Assembly (NCBI GenBank): GCA_963698405.1
Contig: CAVOQT010000002.1
Location: forward strand, 514,175-578,174
Origin: SHZI01 sp963698405
Lineage (GTDB): Bacteria > Pseudomonadota > Gammaproteobacteria > Steroidobacterales > GCA-2729495
Direction of reading: 5' to 3'
DNA length: 64,000 bases
The notes beneath the pieces were generated by a model, which saw nothing but the letters and a program-made list of their open reading frames with translations, did no database searches and was not told the DNA's origin. The first letter of the stretch is position 1. Each line of letters begins with the position of its first letter. A program made the translations under genes and the position numbers. This document shows, piece by piece, positions 10,702 through 23,058 of this stretch.

Positions 10702-10735
10702 CCATCCGCCCCCTGAAATTATTTGCTCGCCTGTA

Positions 10736-10763
10736 TTGACCGAACCCGGCCGCCCTGTATACT
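10736..10763 (+). promoter_or_regulatory. rRNA operon promoter
   Basis: TTGACC (10736-10741), a 16-bp spacer and TATACT (10758-10763), followed by the GC-rich discriminator TAGCGGCCC expected of stringently controlled rRNA promoters. Transcription should begin about 10771, some 195 nt upstream of 16S. Confidence 0.8.
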
Positions 10764-10772
10764 TAGCGGCCC

Positions 10773-10804
10773 GCCTACTGAGAAGTAGGCTTGCTCTTTA
10801 AGAA
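10773..10804 (+). promoter_or_regulatory. boxB hairpin and boxA antitermination site
   Basis: GCCTACT (10773-10779) and AGTAGGC (10784-10790) form a 7-bp stem closed by a GAGA loop, directly followed by TGCTCTTTAAGAA (10792-10804), one mismatch from the canonical boxA TGCTCTTTAACAA. This is the classical Nus-factor loading site of rrn leaders. Confidence 0.8.
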
Positions 10805-10807
10805 TAC

Positions 10808-10829
10808 GAAAACAGGTAATTTGTGTGGG
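10808..10829 (+). repeat. Left arm of the 16S processing stem
   Basis: This segment pairs with 12549-12571 on the other side of 16S: 17 continuous base pairs (10808-10824 with 12555-12571), one bulged A at 12554, then five more pairs. Such stems are RNase III substrates that release the 16S precursor. Confidence 0.85.
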
Positions 10830-10964
10830 TGCTCGCGTCGATGGGCCTGCCTATTCAGGTCTTACGTGAGTAACTGAACTACTCGCCTTTAATCCGGAAG
10901 GATGGGGCGATCGGGTTCAGGGTCTCACTTTACAGCTCAAATCTTTGTCTATGACCAAGAGCTT

Positions 10965-12501
<1,537 letters not shown>

Positions 12502-12650
12502 CACGAGTAACCCAAAAAGATCAAGAGGGTTGGCCGGTTACGCGAGTTCCCACAACAAATTACCTGTTTTCTGATGCGATGGTCCCGGGTCCGGGTTTGC
12601 AGTGGTGTAACACCCTCGGCAACTGCGGTTTAGTATCCGGAGAGATCCCT

Positions 12651-12727
<77 letters not shown>

Positions 12728-12760
12728 GACCATAGGGTTGCTGACACCTGATCGAGCGGC

Positions 12761-12836
12761 GGGGCCATAGCTCAGCTGGGAGAGCGCCTGCTTTGCAAGC
12801 AGGAGGTCGGCGGTTCGATCCCGCCTGGCTCCACCA
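12761..12836 (+). tRNA. tRNA-Ala (TGC)
   Basis: 76-nt cloverleaf with encoded CCA. The anticodon loop TTTGCAA gives anticodon TGC. It sits 33 bp after tRNA-Ile in the rRNA spacer, completing the usual Ile-Ala pair. Confidence 0.97.
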
Positions 12837-12843
12837 TACAGAA

Positions 12844-12887
12844 GAACCACCGATGCGCATATTCAAGTGAATGTGCATCGGTGGTTC
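12844..12887 (+). repeat. Spacer hairpin after tRNA-Ala
   Basis: GAACCACCGATGC (12844-12856) pairs perfectly with GCATCGGTGGTTC (12875-12887), with further partial pairing inside. It has no U run, so a processing structure in the 16S-23S spacer is likelier than a terminator. Confidence 0.6.
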
Positions 12888-12904
12888 GTTTGCTGCGAAC
12901 CTTC

Positions 12905-12916
12905 GTTCTTTAACAA
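12905..12916 (+). promoter_or_regulatory. Spacer boxA upstream of 23S
   Basis: GTTCTTTAACAA matches the 3' eleven bases of the boxA consensus. It provides the second antitermination site usual between the spacer tRNAs and 23S. Confidence 0.65.
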
Positions 12917-13023
12917 TTTGGATGTGTTTTAACGTCTACATCGAATAGAAATATTCGGAGTACGACTGCAATCACGCGATTTCAAGCTAAAAGCAAACAC
13001 CAGATGATCTCAGGTTTTTTGAG

Positions 13024-13030
13024 GTTATAT

Positions 13031-13036
<6 letters not shown>
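13024..13036 (+). repeat. Left arm of the 23S processing stem
   Basis: GTTATATGGTCAA (13024-13036) is the reverse complement of TTGACCATATAAC (15924-15936), bringing the two ends of 23S together as in other rRNA precursors. Confidence 0.8.
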
Positions 13037-15931
<2,895 letters not shown>

Positions 15932-16059
15932 ATAACACTCAAGAGACTTGAGTGATTCGATGGTGTTTTGCATTGAAATTTGCGTGACTGCAGTTTGTCG
16001 TTAAACACATCCATTTTGTTGCGTATGGCCCGGTTGGGGCATGCGTTAAATTTAGAGTT

Positions 16060-16178
16060 TGCCTGGCGGCTATAGCGGGCGGGAACCACCCGATACCATT
16101 CCGAACTCGGAAGTGAAACCGCCCAGCGCCGATGGTAGTGTGGGGTCTCCCCATGTGAGAGTAGGTCACTGCCAGGCA
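16060..16178 (+). rRNA. rrf: 5S ribosomal RNA
   Basis: About 119 nt starting TGCCTGGCGGC and ending ACTGCCAGGCA, so the two ends pair as helix I. The internal CCGAACTCGGAAGTGAAAC loop is the conserved 5S signature. It follows 23S by about 130 nt. Confidence 0.95.
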
Positions 16179-16188
16179 CCTATTGCCG

Positions 16189-16224
16189 AGCCCCCGTCGC
16201 ATCAGCGACGGGGGCTTTTCTATT
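16189..16224. terminator. rRNA operon terminator, probably bidirectional
   Basis: GCCCCCGTCGC (16190-16200) and GCGACGGGGGC (16205-16215) form an 11-bp stem with an ATCA loop followed by TTTTCTATTT. Read on the minus strand it closes the acetyltransferase operon that ends at 16224, so it may serve both convergent transcripts. Confidence 0.85.
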
Positions 16225-16715
16225 TAGCGGCCGGGCAGGTGCTTTACGTACACGATCTTGCCGTCCCCCGGTGCATAAAAGTCTGTAAAAACAGCTGCTT
16301 GTTGATAGCCGCATCGGTTATAGAAGTCTCGTGTCGATGTGTACTGCTCGCGCGAGGATGTCTCTGCATAGAGCTGGTCGCCGCCAGTTGCTCTAACTCG
16401 CGCTTCAACCTGGCGCAATATCCTTTGCCCCAGCCCGCGAGACTGAAGTTCCGGGGCAACAACAATCCAGTAGAGATCCCATGCCGACCGGGTGCCCGGG
16501 ATTCGCCCAAAACACGCGTAAGCGCCGAGCTGATGGTCATTCTCCAGGAGGATAAATCGATAATGTCCGCCATCACCATTCATCTGGCCATCATCAGCCA
16601 GTTCACGTGCGATGCTGATTTCCTCGGGGCTGAAGAATCCCGTTGAGCGGACCAATGCTTCGATCTGACCCGGATCGGTATCGGTCAGGTGTTCTCTGAA
16701 AGGTGGTAGCTGCAC
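16224..16715 (-). CDS. GNAT-family N-acetyltransferase of the aminomutase operon
   Basis: Predicted acetyl-CoA-dependent acetyltransferase of 163 residues, starting with GTG. Motif A is clear: the beta-strand LYWIVVAPEL followed by the pyrophosphate-binding QSRGLG at 91-96. The later YNRCGYQ segment is the usual GNAT strand near the C terminus. It is the last gene of the reverse operon, 10 bp after the second ATP-grasp gene, and ends at the shared terminator. Its place in an operon with a lysine-aminomutase-like enzyme recalls AblB/YodP, which acetylates beta-lysine, but it is far shorter than AblB and I infer only that it acylates an amine of the pathway product or intermediate. Confidence 0.85.
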   Translation of the reverse strand: MQLPPFREHLTDTDPGQIEALVRSTGFFSPEEISIARELADDGQMNGDGGHYRFILLENDHQLGAYACFGRIPGTRSAWDLYWIVVAPELQSRGLGQRILRQVEARVRATGGDQLYAETSSREQYTSTRDFYNRCGYQQAAVFTDFYAPGDGKIVYVKHLPGR

Positions 16716-16725
16716 CGGGTCCGCG

Positions 16726-17715
16726 TCAGGTCGGTCGCGCTTCGGCTACGATTCGCCTGATTGCCTCGGGGTATGGAATGCCCTGTTCGGCGAGTGCGGC
16801 GGCGAAACCAGCGTCGGGTGAAATACAGGGATTTGCGTTGATCTCCAGTACCCACGGTTGCCCGTTGGCATCAACCCGGAAATCTACTCGCGCATAGCCG
16901 CGGATCTGAAAGATGTCCCAGCAACGCAACGCAATCTCCCCCAGTTTTTTGCAGAGCTCCATTTCCTGATATGGGTCGATAAACCGGCGCACCGTGTGCC
17001 GGCACTCAAACGAGTCTTCCGCCCATTTTGCGGCATAACCGACAATCCGGGGCTTGTCGTCCGGAAAGTCTACAAACTCTATCTCGGGGATCGGGAGAAT
17101 TTGCGGCCCGTCCGGTCCGCCCAGCAGCGCAACGTTGATCTCCCTGCCTTCAATAAACTGCTCGGCAAACCAGCGGCAGGACCTCTGCCGCTGTTTCTCG
17201 GTGATTCGATCCTGTACGCAGCTGAAATCTGCCACGACAGAAGCATCGTCCATGCCGATGGATGCATCCTCGTACAACGGTTTTGTTATCCAGCGTCCTT
17301 TGGCCGGGTGGCTGGGTGGCCTGGAGTCGGGGTCCCACCAGTCGGATGTGGCAATACCGTGGAGCCGCAACCACTGCTTCGTCAGGATCTTGTGTGAAGT
17401 AATCACCAGCGTTTCGGTGCTTGCACCGGTATATGGAATGCCCATGTGATCGAAAAGAGATGTGGCAGCTGGCGCTAACTGGCCGCTGTCATCAATGGCT
17501 TCGACCAGATTGAAAACTACCGAAGGCCGTTCTGCAAGCAGCCGTTCCCTGATGGAACTGAGCTGCAGATCGATAGCAAGTGTCGTTGTTTCATATCCCT
17601 GAACCTGCAGCGCAGCTGAAACAGCACGAATCTGGTCCAGTACATCGCGCGCATCGGCAGGGGATTCATCCGTCACATCGTTGTGAGCGATGAGAACCCT
17701 CCCGGCGTGCCCCAT
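16726..17715 (-). CDS. ATP-grasp ligase, D-Ala-D-Ala ligase-like (second)
   Basis: 329-residue ATP-grasp enzyme expected to join a carboxylate, through an acyl phosphate, to an amine. The N-terminal part VVFNLVEAIDDSGQLAPAA and IPYTGAS matches D-Ala-D-Ala ligase-type folds, the lysine of RWITKPLYEDAS lies in the ATP lid, and the metal-binding end is VDFRVDANGQPWVLEINANP. It is not a cell-wall Ddl: it has a paralogue next door and an extra N-terminal segment, and its partner genes have no wall role. Its ATG shares the A of the upstream TGA (TGATG), which suggests coupled translation. The substrate is unknown. Confidence 0.85.
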   Translation of the reverse strand: MGHAGRVLIAHNDVTDESPADARDVLDQIRAVSAALQVQGYETTTLAIDLQLSSIRERLLAERPSVVFNLVEAIDDSGQLAPAATSLFDHMGIPYTGASTETLVITSHKILTKQWLRLHGIATSDWWDPDSRPPSHPAKGRWITKPLYEDASIGMDDASVVADFSCVQDRITEKQRQRSCRWFAEQFIEGREINVALLGGPDGPQILPIPEIEFVDFPDDKPRIVGYAAKWAEDSFECRHTVRRFIDPYQEMELCKKLGEIALRCWDIFQIRGYARVDFRVDANGQPWVLEINANPCISPDAGFAAALAEQGIPYPEAIRRIVAEARPT

Positions 17716-18725
17716 CAGGTATTTCTCCTGAATGAGCCGGCCGTCAGCCCCGGATTGCGGTTCAATGCCGAGCCAACAATGCGCCGGATCAGCTCGTCAT
17801 AGGGGATGCCCTTGAACTTGCAGATAAACGGCAGATCCGAGTGGCCGGGGTGCAAACCTGCCAACGGGTTGGCCTCTATGAAGCCCGGCGCACCGTTTGC
17901 ATCAAGCCGGATATCCAGTCGGCCACCATCCCTGCAGCCGAGTGCCCGCCAGGCGCTGACTGCCAGAGCCTCAACCTGCTGTAATAACGGTTCTTCCACC
18001 AGCAGGGTATAGCTTACCCGTCCCTCCCAGTGTTCCTTGTTCTCGAAGGTATATATGCCAGGGTCTGCCTGTGGACCGAGATGCACTTCCATCGTGCCGA
18101 TGGCCTCAGCTACGGGTCCGGTGCCAACGATGCCGACGGTGAATTCACGGCCAGGCAGGAATTCCTCTACAAGAATGGGCTGGCGGTACTGGTCGAGCAG
18201 GGTCTGGCAGATGGACTCAAGCTGTGCAGGGGTCTCTACGCGCGATGCCACTGAAATGCCCTTGCCGGTTCCTTCTGCAACGGGTTTTGCAAACAGCGGA
18301 TAGTTGAGCGTGATGCCGGCGATGTCGCCCGGCGTTTCGATGACGGCGAAATCGGGGGTTGCCAGGCCGTTGCTCCGAATCACGTGCTTGGCGATGCCCT
18401 TGTGCAGGGTTACCGCACAGGCCAGCGGATCGGAAAAAACATAGGGGATTTGCCATGCATCCAGCAGTGCCGGTACCAGCGCCTCACGTCCGAATCCGTA
18501 CAGCCCTTCGCAGAAATTGAAGACCAGATCCCAGCGATCACCAGCCGCCAGCCGGCCGGTTAGCTGCTGAGCATTCCCGATCCGATCGACCGCCATTCCC
18601 TGCAGTTGCAATGCGTTTGCGATGGCGTCGATGGTTTCTGGCTGGTCGAACTCTGCGGTTTCGACCTCGCTGTAGCCCGCGGCGAGATAATCGTCGCGGA
18701 GGTCATAGGTCAGGCCGACTCGCAT
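17715..18725 (-). CDS. ATP-grasp ligase, D-Ala-D-Ala ligase-like (first)
   Basis: 336-residue paralogue of the next gene but clearly diverged from it. Family landmarks are LVFNFCEGLYGFGREALVPA, IPYVFSDPLACAVTLHK, the ATP-lid lysine in LFAKPVAEGTGKGI, ILVEEFLPGREFTVGI, and the metal-binding segment LDIRLDANGAPGFIEANP. The presence of two ligases implies two amide bonds, or one ligase per substrate, in the operon's product. Its start overlaps the end of the aminomutase-like gene by 16 bp and its stop overlaps the second ligase, so all four genes are tightly coupled. No signal peptide, so cytoplasmic. The product cannot be deduced from sequence alone. Confidence 0.85.
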   Translation of the reverse strand: MRVGLTYDLRDDYLAAGYSEVETAEFDQPETIDAIANALQLQGMAVDRIGNAQQLTGRLAAGDRWDLVFNFCEGLYGFGREALVPALLDAWQIPYVFSDPLACAVTLHKGIAKHVIRSNGLATPDFAVIETPGDIAGITLNYPLFAKPVAEGTGKGISVASRVETPAQLESICQTLLDQYRQPILVEEFLPGREFTVGIVGTGPVAEAIGTMEVHLGPQADPGIYTFENKEHWEGRVSYTLLVEEPLLQQVEALAVSAWRALGCRDGGRLDIRLDANGAPGFIEANPLAGLHPGHSDLPFICKFKGIPYDELIRRIVGSALNRNPGLTAGSFRRNT

Positions 18726-20047
18726 CCGGTGCTTTCTGGTAGCGGATCTGGATAGCGGTATGACCCATTGGCGTAATTGGTGAGCAGCAAGTCGTCACCG
18801 TCGCGGCCAGTGACATAGTCAGGGCCTAGCGGAATCTTGCCTCCGCCCTCGGGTGCATCGATAACGTATGTCGGGATCGCATACCCGGTAGTGTGACCAC
18901 GCAGGCCGCGGATGATCTCCAGGCCCTTCTCGACCGGCGTACGGAAGTGTGACGACCCGGAAATCGGGTCGCACTGATACAGGTAGTACGGCCGTACCCG
19001 TATGCGCAGCAGTCCGTGGACCAGTTCCCGCATGGTTGCGACATTATCGTTGATGCCTTTCAGCAATACGGTCTGACTGCCGAGCGGGATCCCTGCGTCG
19101 GCCAGCCTTGCGCAAGCTTCGGCCACCTCGGGGGTCAGTTCATCCGGATGGGTGAAGTGCAGGCTCATCCACAGCGGGTGATAGCGCTTGAGAATGCGGG
19201 TAAGCGCGGGCGTGATGCGTTGTGGCTGTACCACAGGTTGCTTGGACCCGATGCGAATGAACTCGATATGCGGAATCTGCCGCAATCGCTTCAGTATCCA
19301 CTCGAGTCGCTCATCATCCAGGCTCAGGGGGTCGCCGCCGGACAGGAGTACATCGCGAATCGTCGGGGTGGCCGCGATGTAGTCGATTGCCCGCTCCATA
19401 TCGTGCTTGCGGATGCTGCGTTCGCCAACCGCACCCACCATGCGGGCCCGTGTGCAGTAGCGGCAGTACACCGAGCAGAAATTGGTGACTAGCAACAACA
19501 CGCGGTCCGGATAACGGTGCACCAGCCCCGGTACCGGGCTGCTGGTGTCCTCGCCGAGCGGATCGTCGGACTCACCCCGGGCCTTGAGGTATTCGCCCAG
19601 AACGGGAATAACCGTTCTGCGCAGCCCCTGGCTGGGGTTATCGGCATCGACAAGGCTTGCGTAATAGGGCGTGATGCCGAGTGGCAGGGCGCCTTGATGC
19701 GTCTCAATAGCCAGCCGCTCATCGTCAGTCAGCCGGAATAGCCGATCCAGATCGGGCAGGGTTCTGACCCGGTGGCGGTTCTGCCATCGCCAGTCGTTCC
19801 AGTCACGCAGCCCTGCCAGCGGGTAATGCCGGCGACGAAAAGCGTCACTCTGCGCGCTGATCGTAAGGCGCGGAACGGTGTGCTTTGAGCTTGGAACAGC
19901 GGTCAGGTTGACCGGCAGTGCGGGGAGCGGCGACGGAATGCCTGGAGTTGCAATTCCAGGCACGGCGTCCGGGGGTTCTTCACCGTCTGCGGGGGTGGTA
20001 GCGGAATCCAGAGCAGACCTGTCCATAACGGACAATACTCTCGGCAT
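18710..20047 (-). CDS. KamA-family radical SAM protein, lysine 2,3-aminomutase-like
   Basis: Radical SAM/PLP enzyme expected to move an alpha-amino group to the beta carbon. With the start at ATG 20047 (preceded by GAGGTG at SD distance; an upstream TTG at 20074 is less likely) it has 445 residues. The [4Fe-4S] motif CSVYCRYC uses C191, C195 and C198. The PLP lysine is in APEGGGK (K404). The two aspartates that hold the side-chain amine of lysine in the clostridial enzyme are kept in YQCDP (D360) and VIDAP (D397), which favours lysine or a similar basic substrate over glutamate. The first 60 residues are Pro/Ala-rich and lack similarity. First gene of a four-gene operon. Confidence 0.88.
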   Translation of the reverse strand: MPRVLSVMDRSALDSATTPADGEEPPDAVPGIATPGIPSPLPALPVNLTAVPSSKHTVPRLTISAQSDAFRRRHYPLAGLRDWNDWRWQNRHRVRTLPDLDRLFRLTDDERLAIETHQGALPLGITPYYASLVDADNPSQGLRRTVIPVLGEYLKARGESDDPLGEDTSSPVPGLVHRYPDRVLLLVTNFCSVYCRYCTRARMVGAVGERSIRKHDMERAIDYIAATPTIRDVLLSGGDPLSLDDERLEWILKRLRQIPHIEFIRIGSKQPVVQPQRITPALTRILKRYHPLWMSLHFTHPDELTPEVAEACARLADAGIPLGSQTVLLKGINDNVATMRELVHGLLRIRVRPYYLYQCDPISGSSHFRTPVEKGLEIIRGLRGHTTGYAIPTYVIDAPEGGGKIPLGPDYVTGRDGDDLLLTNYANGSYRYPDPLPESTGCESA

Positions 20048-20225
20048 CGAGATCACCTCGTCTGGGCGGAACAACCGTTAAAGATTTTTCGAGACAGTAG
20101 CAACTGGAGTCCCTGTGGGGGCAACGTCTTACTGTGATGTGTCGTGATATATGACTGACGTTTCTGTCTCGGTCGGCCGGTAATATACGCGCCGGCTTTT
20201 GAAATGCAATACAAGTCAAACACCG
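20048..20225. other. Divergent intergenic region, aminomutase operon / amidinohydrolase
   Basis: About 180 bp between two divergent starts. It must hold promoters for both sides; TAATAT near 20180 could be a rightward -10 but lacks a good -35. No operator palindrome was recognised. Confidence 0.35.
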
Positions 20226-21194
20226 ATGCTTGCTCCCGTTAGCGACGATCAGCAGACGACCCGGCATCTGTTGATGATCCGTCCGAGCCACTTTGGTCCG
20301 AATGCCGAGACAGCCTCATCCAATCAGTTTCAGCAGCCTACAGCGCTGGCCGGTACAGAGCTATCCGGACGTGCCATGCGGGAGTTCGACGGCGTGGTTG
20401 CAGCGCTTGACCGGGCTGGCGTGCAACCCTTCGTTGTTGCTGATGTTCCTGATGACGGCACACCGGATGCGGTCTTTCCCAATAACTGGATGTCGACCCA
20501 TAACGATGGTTCGGTAGTTCTCTACCCGATGGCTGCTGCCAACCGGCGCAGGGAGCGTCGCCCGGATATTCTGGGCCTGCTTGCGGCTGAAGGGGGCTTC
20601 CGGATACGCCGGGTCATCGACCTGTCCTCGCTGGAGAAATCCGGTAAATATCTCGAGGGGACCGGTAGCCTGGTCCTGGACCGATTGCATCGCACGGCTT
20701 ACGCAGCCCGATCGGCCCGTACTCATGACGATGCATTGGCGGAATTTGCCCGGCTTGTGGGCTATCGGATCGTGGCATTCAGCGCCAGCCTGGCGGCGAG
20801 CCAGCCGGTCTACCATAGCAATGTGCTGATGAGCCTTGGGCGACACGTTGCGGTGCTTTGTACCGATGCGATCTGCGACCCGGCTGAGCGCCGGGCGGTA
20901 TGCGCCGAGATCATGGCGTCGAATCGCAGCCTGGTTGCCGTGTCCCGGGATCAGGTGCTGCGCTTCGCCGCAAATTGCCTGGAGCTGGATTCCACGGGTG
21001 GCCCGCTGATGGTGCTATCGCAAACCGCGCTCCATAGCTTGCAGCCAGAGCAACGACGTGCGCTTGAGCGACATGCGTCGCTATTGCCAGTTGCTGTCCC
21101 GGTCATCGAACATGTAGGAGGTGGGAGTGTGCGCTGCATGCTGGCGGAGATCTACTTGCCGCATGCCGCTCAGCTAGACTCCCCATCTCTATGA
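20226..21194 (+). CDS. ctlX: CtlX-type arginine deiminase-family amidinohydrolase
   Basis: Member of the guanidine-modifying (pentein) superfamily, closest in wording to the citrulline-utilisation hydrolase/dimethylargininase-like group, which hydrolyses amidino or ureido groups. Landmarks are FPNNWMSTH, KYLEGTGSLVLD, the catalytic His in VYHSNVLMSLG (H197) and the nucleophilic Cys in GGGSVRCMLAE (C304). ATG 20226 gives 322 residues; TTG 20199 is a possible longer start and neither has a strong ribosome-binding site. It is divergent from the aminomutase operon. Whether it shares the pathway (for example releasing ornithine or citrulline) is only an inference from proximity. Confidence 0.8.
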   Translation: MLAPVSDDQQTTRHLLMIRPSHFGPNAETASSNQFQQPTALAGTELSGRAMREFDGVVAALDRAGVQPFVVADVPDDGTPDAVFPNNWMSTHNDGSVVLYPMAAANRRRERRPDILGLLAAEGGFRIRRVIDLSSLEKSGKYLEGTGSLVLDRLHRTAYAARSARTHDDALAEFARLVGYRIVAFSASLAASQPVYHSNVLMSLGRHVAVLCTDAICDPAERRAVCAEIMASNRSLVAVSRDQVLRFAANCLELDSTGGPLMVLSQTALHSLQPEQRRALERHASLLPVAVPVIEHVGGGSVRCMLAEIYLPHAAQLDSPSL

Positions 21195-21225
21195 CTTTGA
21201 TCGACTCGTTACAGCATCCGGATCC

Positions 21226-23058
21226 ATGAATAACCCAGTCAACAAGGCTACCGTTGTCTATCACGTTCGCCCCGCGAGCCTCGGCGCGCACCTTTATGAG
21301 GTGAGCTGTCGTATCGAGCATCCTGATCCGGACGGCCAGATGATCAGTTTGCCGGCATGGATACCGGGCAGCTATCTGGTCCGTGACTACGCCCGGCATA
21401 TCGTTCAGCTGGAGGCAGGCAGCGGGGGTGAGCCGCTCGCGATGCGCAAGCTGGACAAGCATACGTGGCGGGTTGCCCCGGCACCCGGTGTGTTGCTGGT
21501 GAAGGCGCTGGTATATGCGGCGGATAGCTCGGTGCGCGGTGCCTGGCTGGATAGCCAGTCCGGCTTCTTTAATGGGGTCTGCCTCTTCCTGCAGGTGCAC
21601 GGCCAGGAGCAGTCAGAGTACGTCGTCCATATTGACCCACCGGATTTGCCGCCGGGCGCTGCCTGGCAGCTTGCAACCAGTTTGCCGCGATTGACCGGTG
21701 CCGCTGGTGAGTTTGGCGCGTTCCATGCCTCCGGTTATGCAGATCTGATCGATCACCCGGTACTTATGGGCAGGCTGACGATGATCGATTTCGAGGCAGC
21801 TGGCATCAGCCATGCACTTGCCTTGATCGGGCACGCTGATGTTGATCTGCCGAGGCTGCGTACAGATCTGGCGCGAGTGTGTGCCTGGCATATCGATTTT
21901 TTTGGCCGCCCTGCGCCGATGAGTAACTACCTGTTTCTTCTGCGTGCAGTTGCCGAGGGTTACGGGGGGCTGGAACACCGTATGTCGTCAGCATTGGTCT
22001 GCAAGCGGGATGATCTGCCGCGGGCTGGAATCGCGGGTGTGGATGCCGGGTATCGCCGGTTTCTCGGGCTGGTCAGCCACGAATACTTTCATGCGTGGCA
22101 CGTCAAACGTATCCGGCCGGCAGAGTTTGTCGGGGCGGATCTGTCGCACGAGGCTTATACGCGACAGCTGTGGATATTCGAGGGCATTACTTCGTACTAC
22201 GATGATCTGGCGCTGTTGCGGGCCGGGTTGATCACGCGCGCGCAATACCTTGAGCAGCTCGGACGCAACCTGACCAAGCTCTACCGGAACAATGGTCGCC
22301 GCCACCAGACGCTGGAGGATGCGAGTTTTGACGCCTGGATCAAGTTCTATCGGCCTGATGAGAATTCACCGAACGCAACGGTCAGTTATTACCTCAAGGG
22401 CTCACTGGTGGCGCTGGCACTGGATCTGGAAATCCGTCTGCGTTCTGGCGGTGCCTGCTCCCTGGATGTTGTGATGCGGGAGATATGGCGTGAGTTTGGC
22501 GCTGATGATAGCGATGGCCTGGTTGAAGGCGAGTTTGAGCGTATCGCCAGCCGGATCTGTGGTCTGGATCTTGGTGCATTCTTCAGTCAGAACCTCAGAA
22601 CGACAGTTGATCCGCCGATTGGCATTCTGCTGGCCCAGTTTGGCGTTCTTCTGCATGTACGGGGCATGGAGAGTGAAAGCGATGCCGGTGGGGCGCGTGG
22701 ACGCCGCGAGGGGCGGCCTCGCCCGTGGCTGGGGCTGAAGATCAAGAATGCTGACGGTCGCTCAAGAGTCAGTCATGTGGTCGATGGTAGTCCGGCGCAG
22801 CTTGCCGGGATTGCAGCAGGAGACGAACTGGTCGCGGTCAATGGCCGTCGGGTAAGTGCCGACAAGTTTGAAGCGCTGGTTGACCAGTTACCACTGGACG
22901 GCGAATGCAGCTGTAATATATTTCGTGATCAGGAGTTGATGCATATCACTCTTCGTGCCATATCAGCACCTCGCGATACCTGCTACCTGAGTCTTGATCC
23001 GCAAGCTGGTGCTGATGTTGTTATGCGCCGCGACAGCTGGCTGGGACCTGATGCTTGA
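21226..23058 (+). CDS. M61 glycyl aminopeptidase-family metalloprotease with PDZ domain
   Basis: 610-residue zinc peptidase. The gluzincin motif is HEYFH at residues 285-289 with the third ligand Glu at 319 (IFEGITSYY). An N-terminal M61 beta domain (residues 10-180) precedes it, and a C-terminal PDZ domain (about 500-590) contains AQLAGIAAGDELVAVNGRRV. No signal peptide is visible, so it is probably cytoplasmic. Its stop lies inside plsY, and it heads a run of plsY, birA, coaX and a SPOR gene that are nearly contiguous, suggesting one transcript. The physiological substrate is unknown for most members of this family. Confidence 0.88.
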   Translation: MNNPVNKATVVYHVRPASLGAHLYEVSCRIEHPDPDGQMISLPAWIPGSYLVRDYARHIVQLEAGSGGEPLAMRKLDKHTWRVAPAPGVLLVKALVYAADSSVRGAWLDSQSGFFNGVCLFLQVHGQEQSEYVVHIDPPDLPPGAAWQLATSLPRLTGAAGEFGAFHASGYADLIDHPVLMGRLTMIDFEAAGISHALALIGHADVDLPRLRTDLARVCAWHIDFFGRPAPMSNYLFLLRAVAEGYGGLEHRMSSALVCKRDDLPRAGIAGVDAGYRRFLGLVSHEYFHAWHVKRIRPAEFVGADLSHEAYTRQLWIFEGITSYYDDLALLRAGLITRAQYLEQLGRNLTKLYRNNGRRHQTLEDASFDAWIKFYRPDENSPNATVSYYLKGSLVALALDLEIRLRSGGACSLDVVMREIWREFGADDSDGLVEGEFERIASRICGLDLGAFFSQNLRTTVDPPIGILLAQFGVLLHVRGMESESDAGGARGRREGRPRPWLGLKIKNADGRSRVSHVVDGSPAQLAGIAAGDELVAVNGRRVSADKFEALVDQLPLDGECSCNIFRDQELMHITLRAISAPRDTCYLSLDPQAGADVVMRRDSWLGPDA

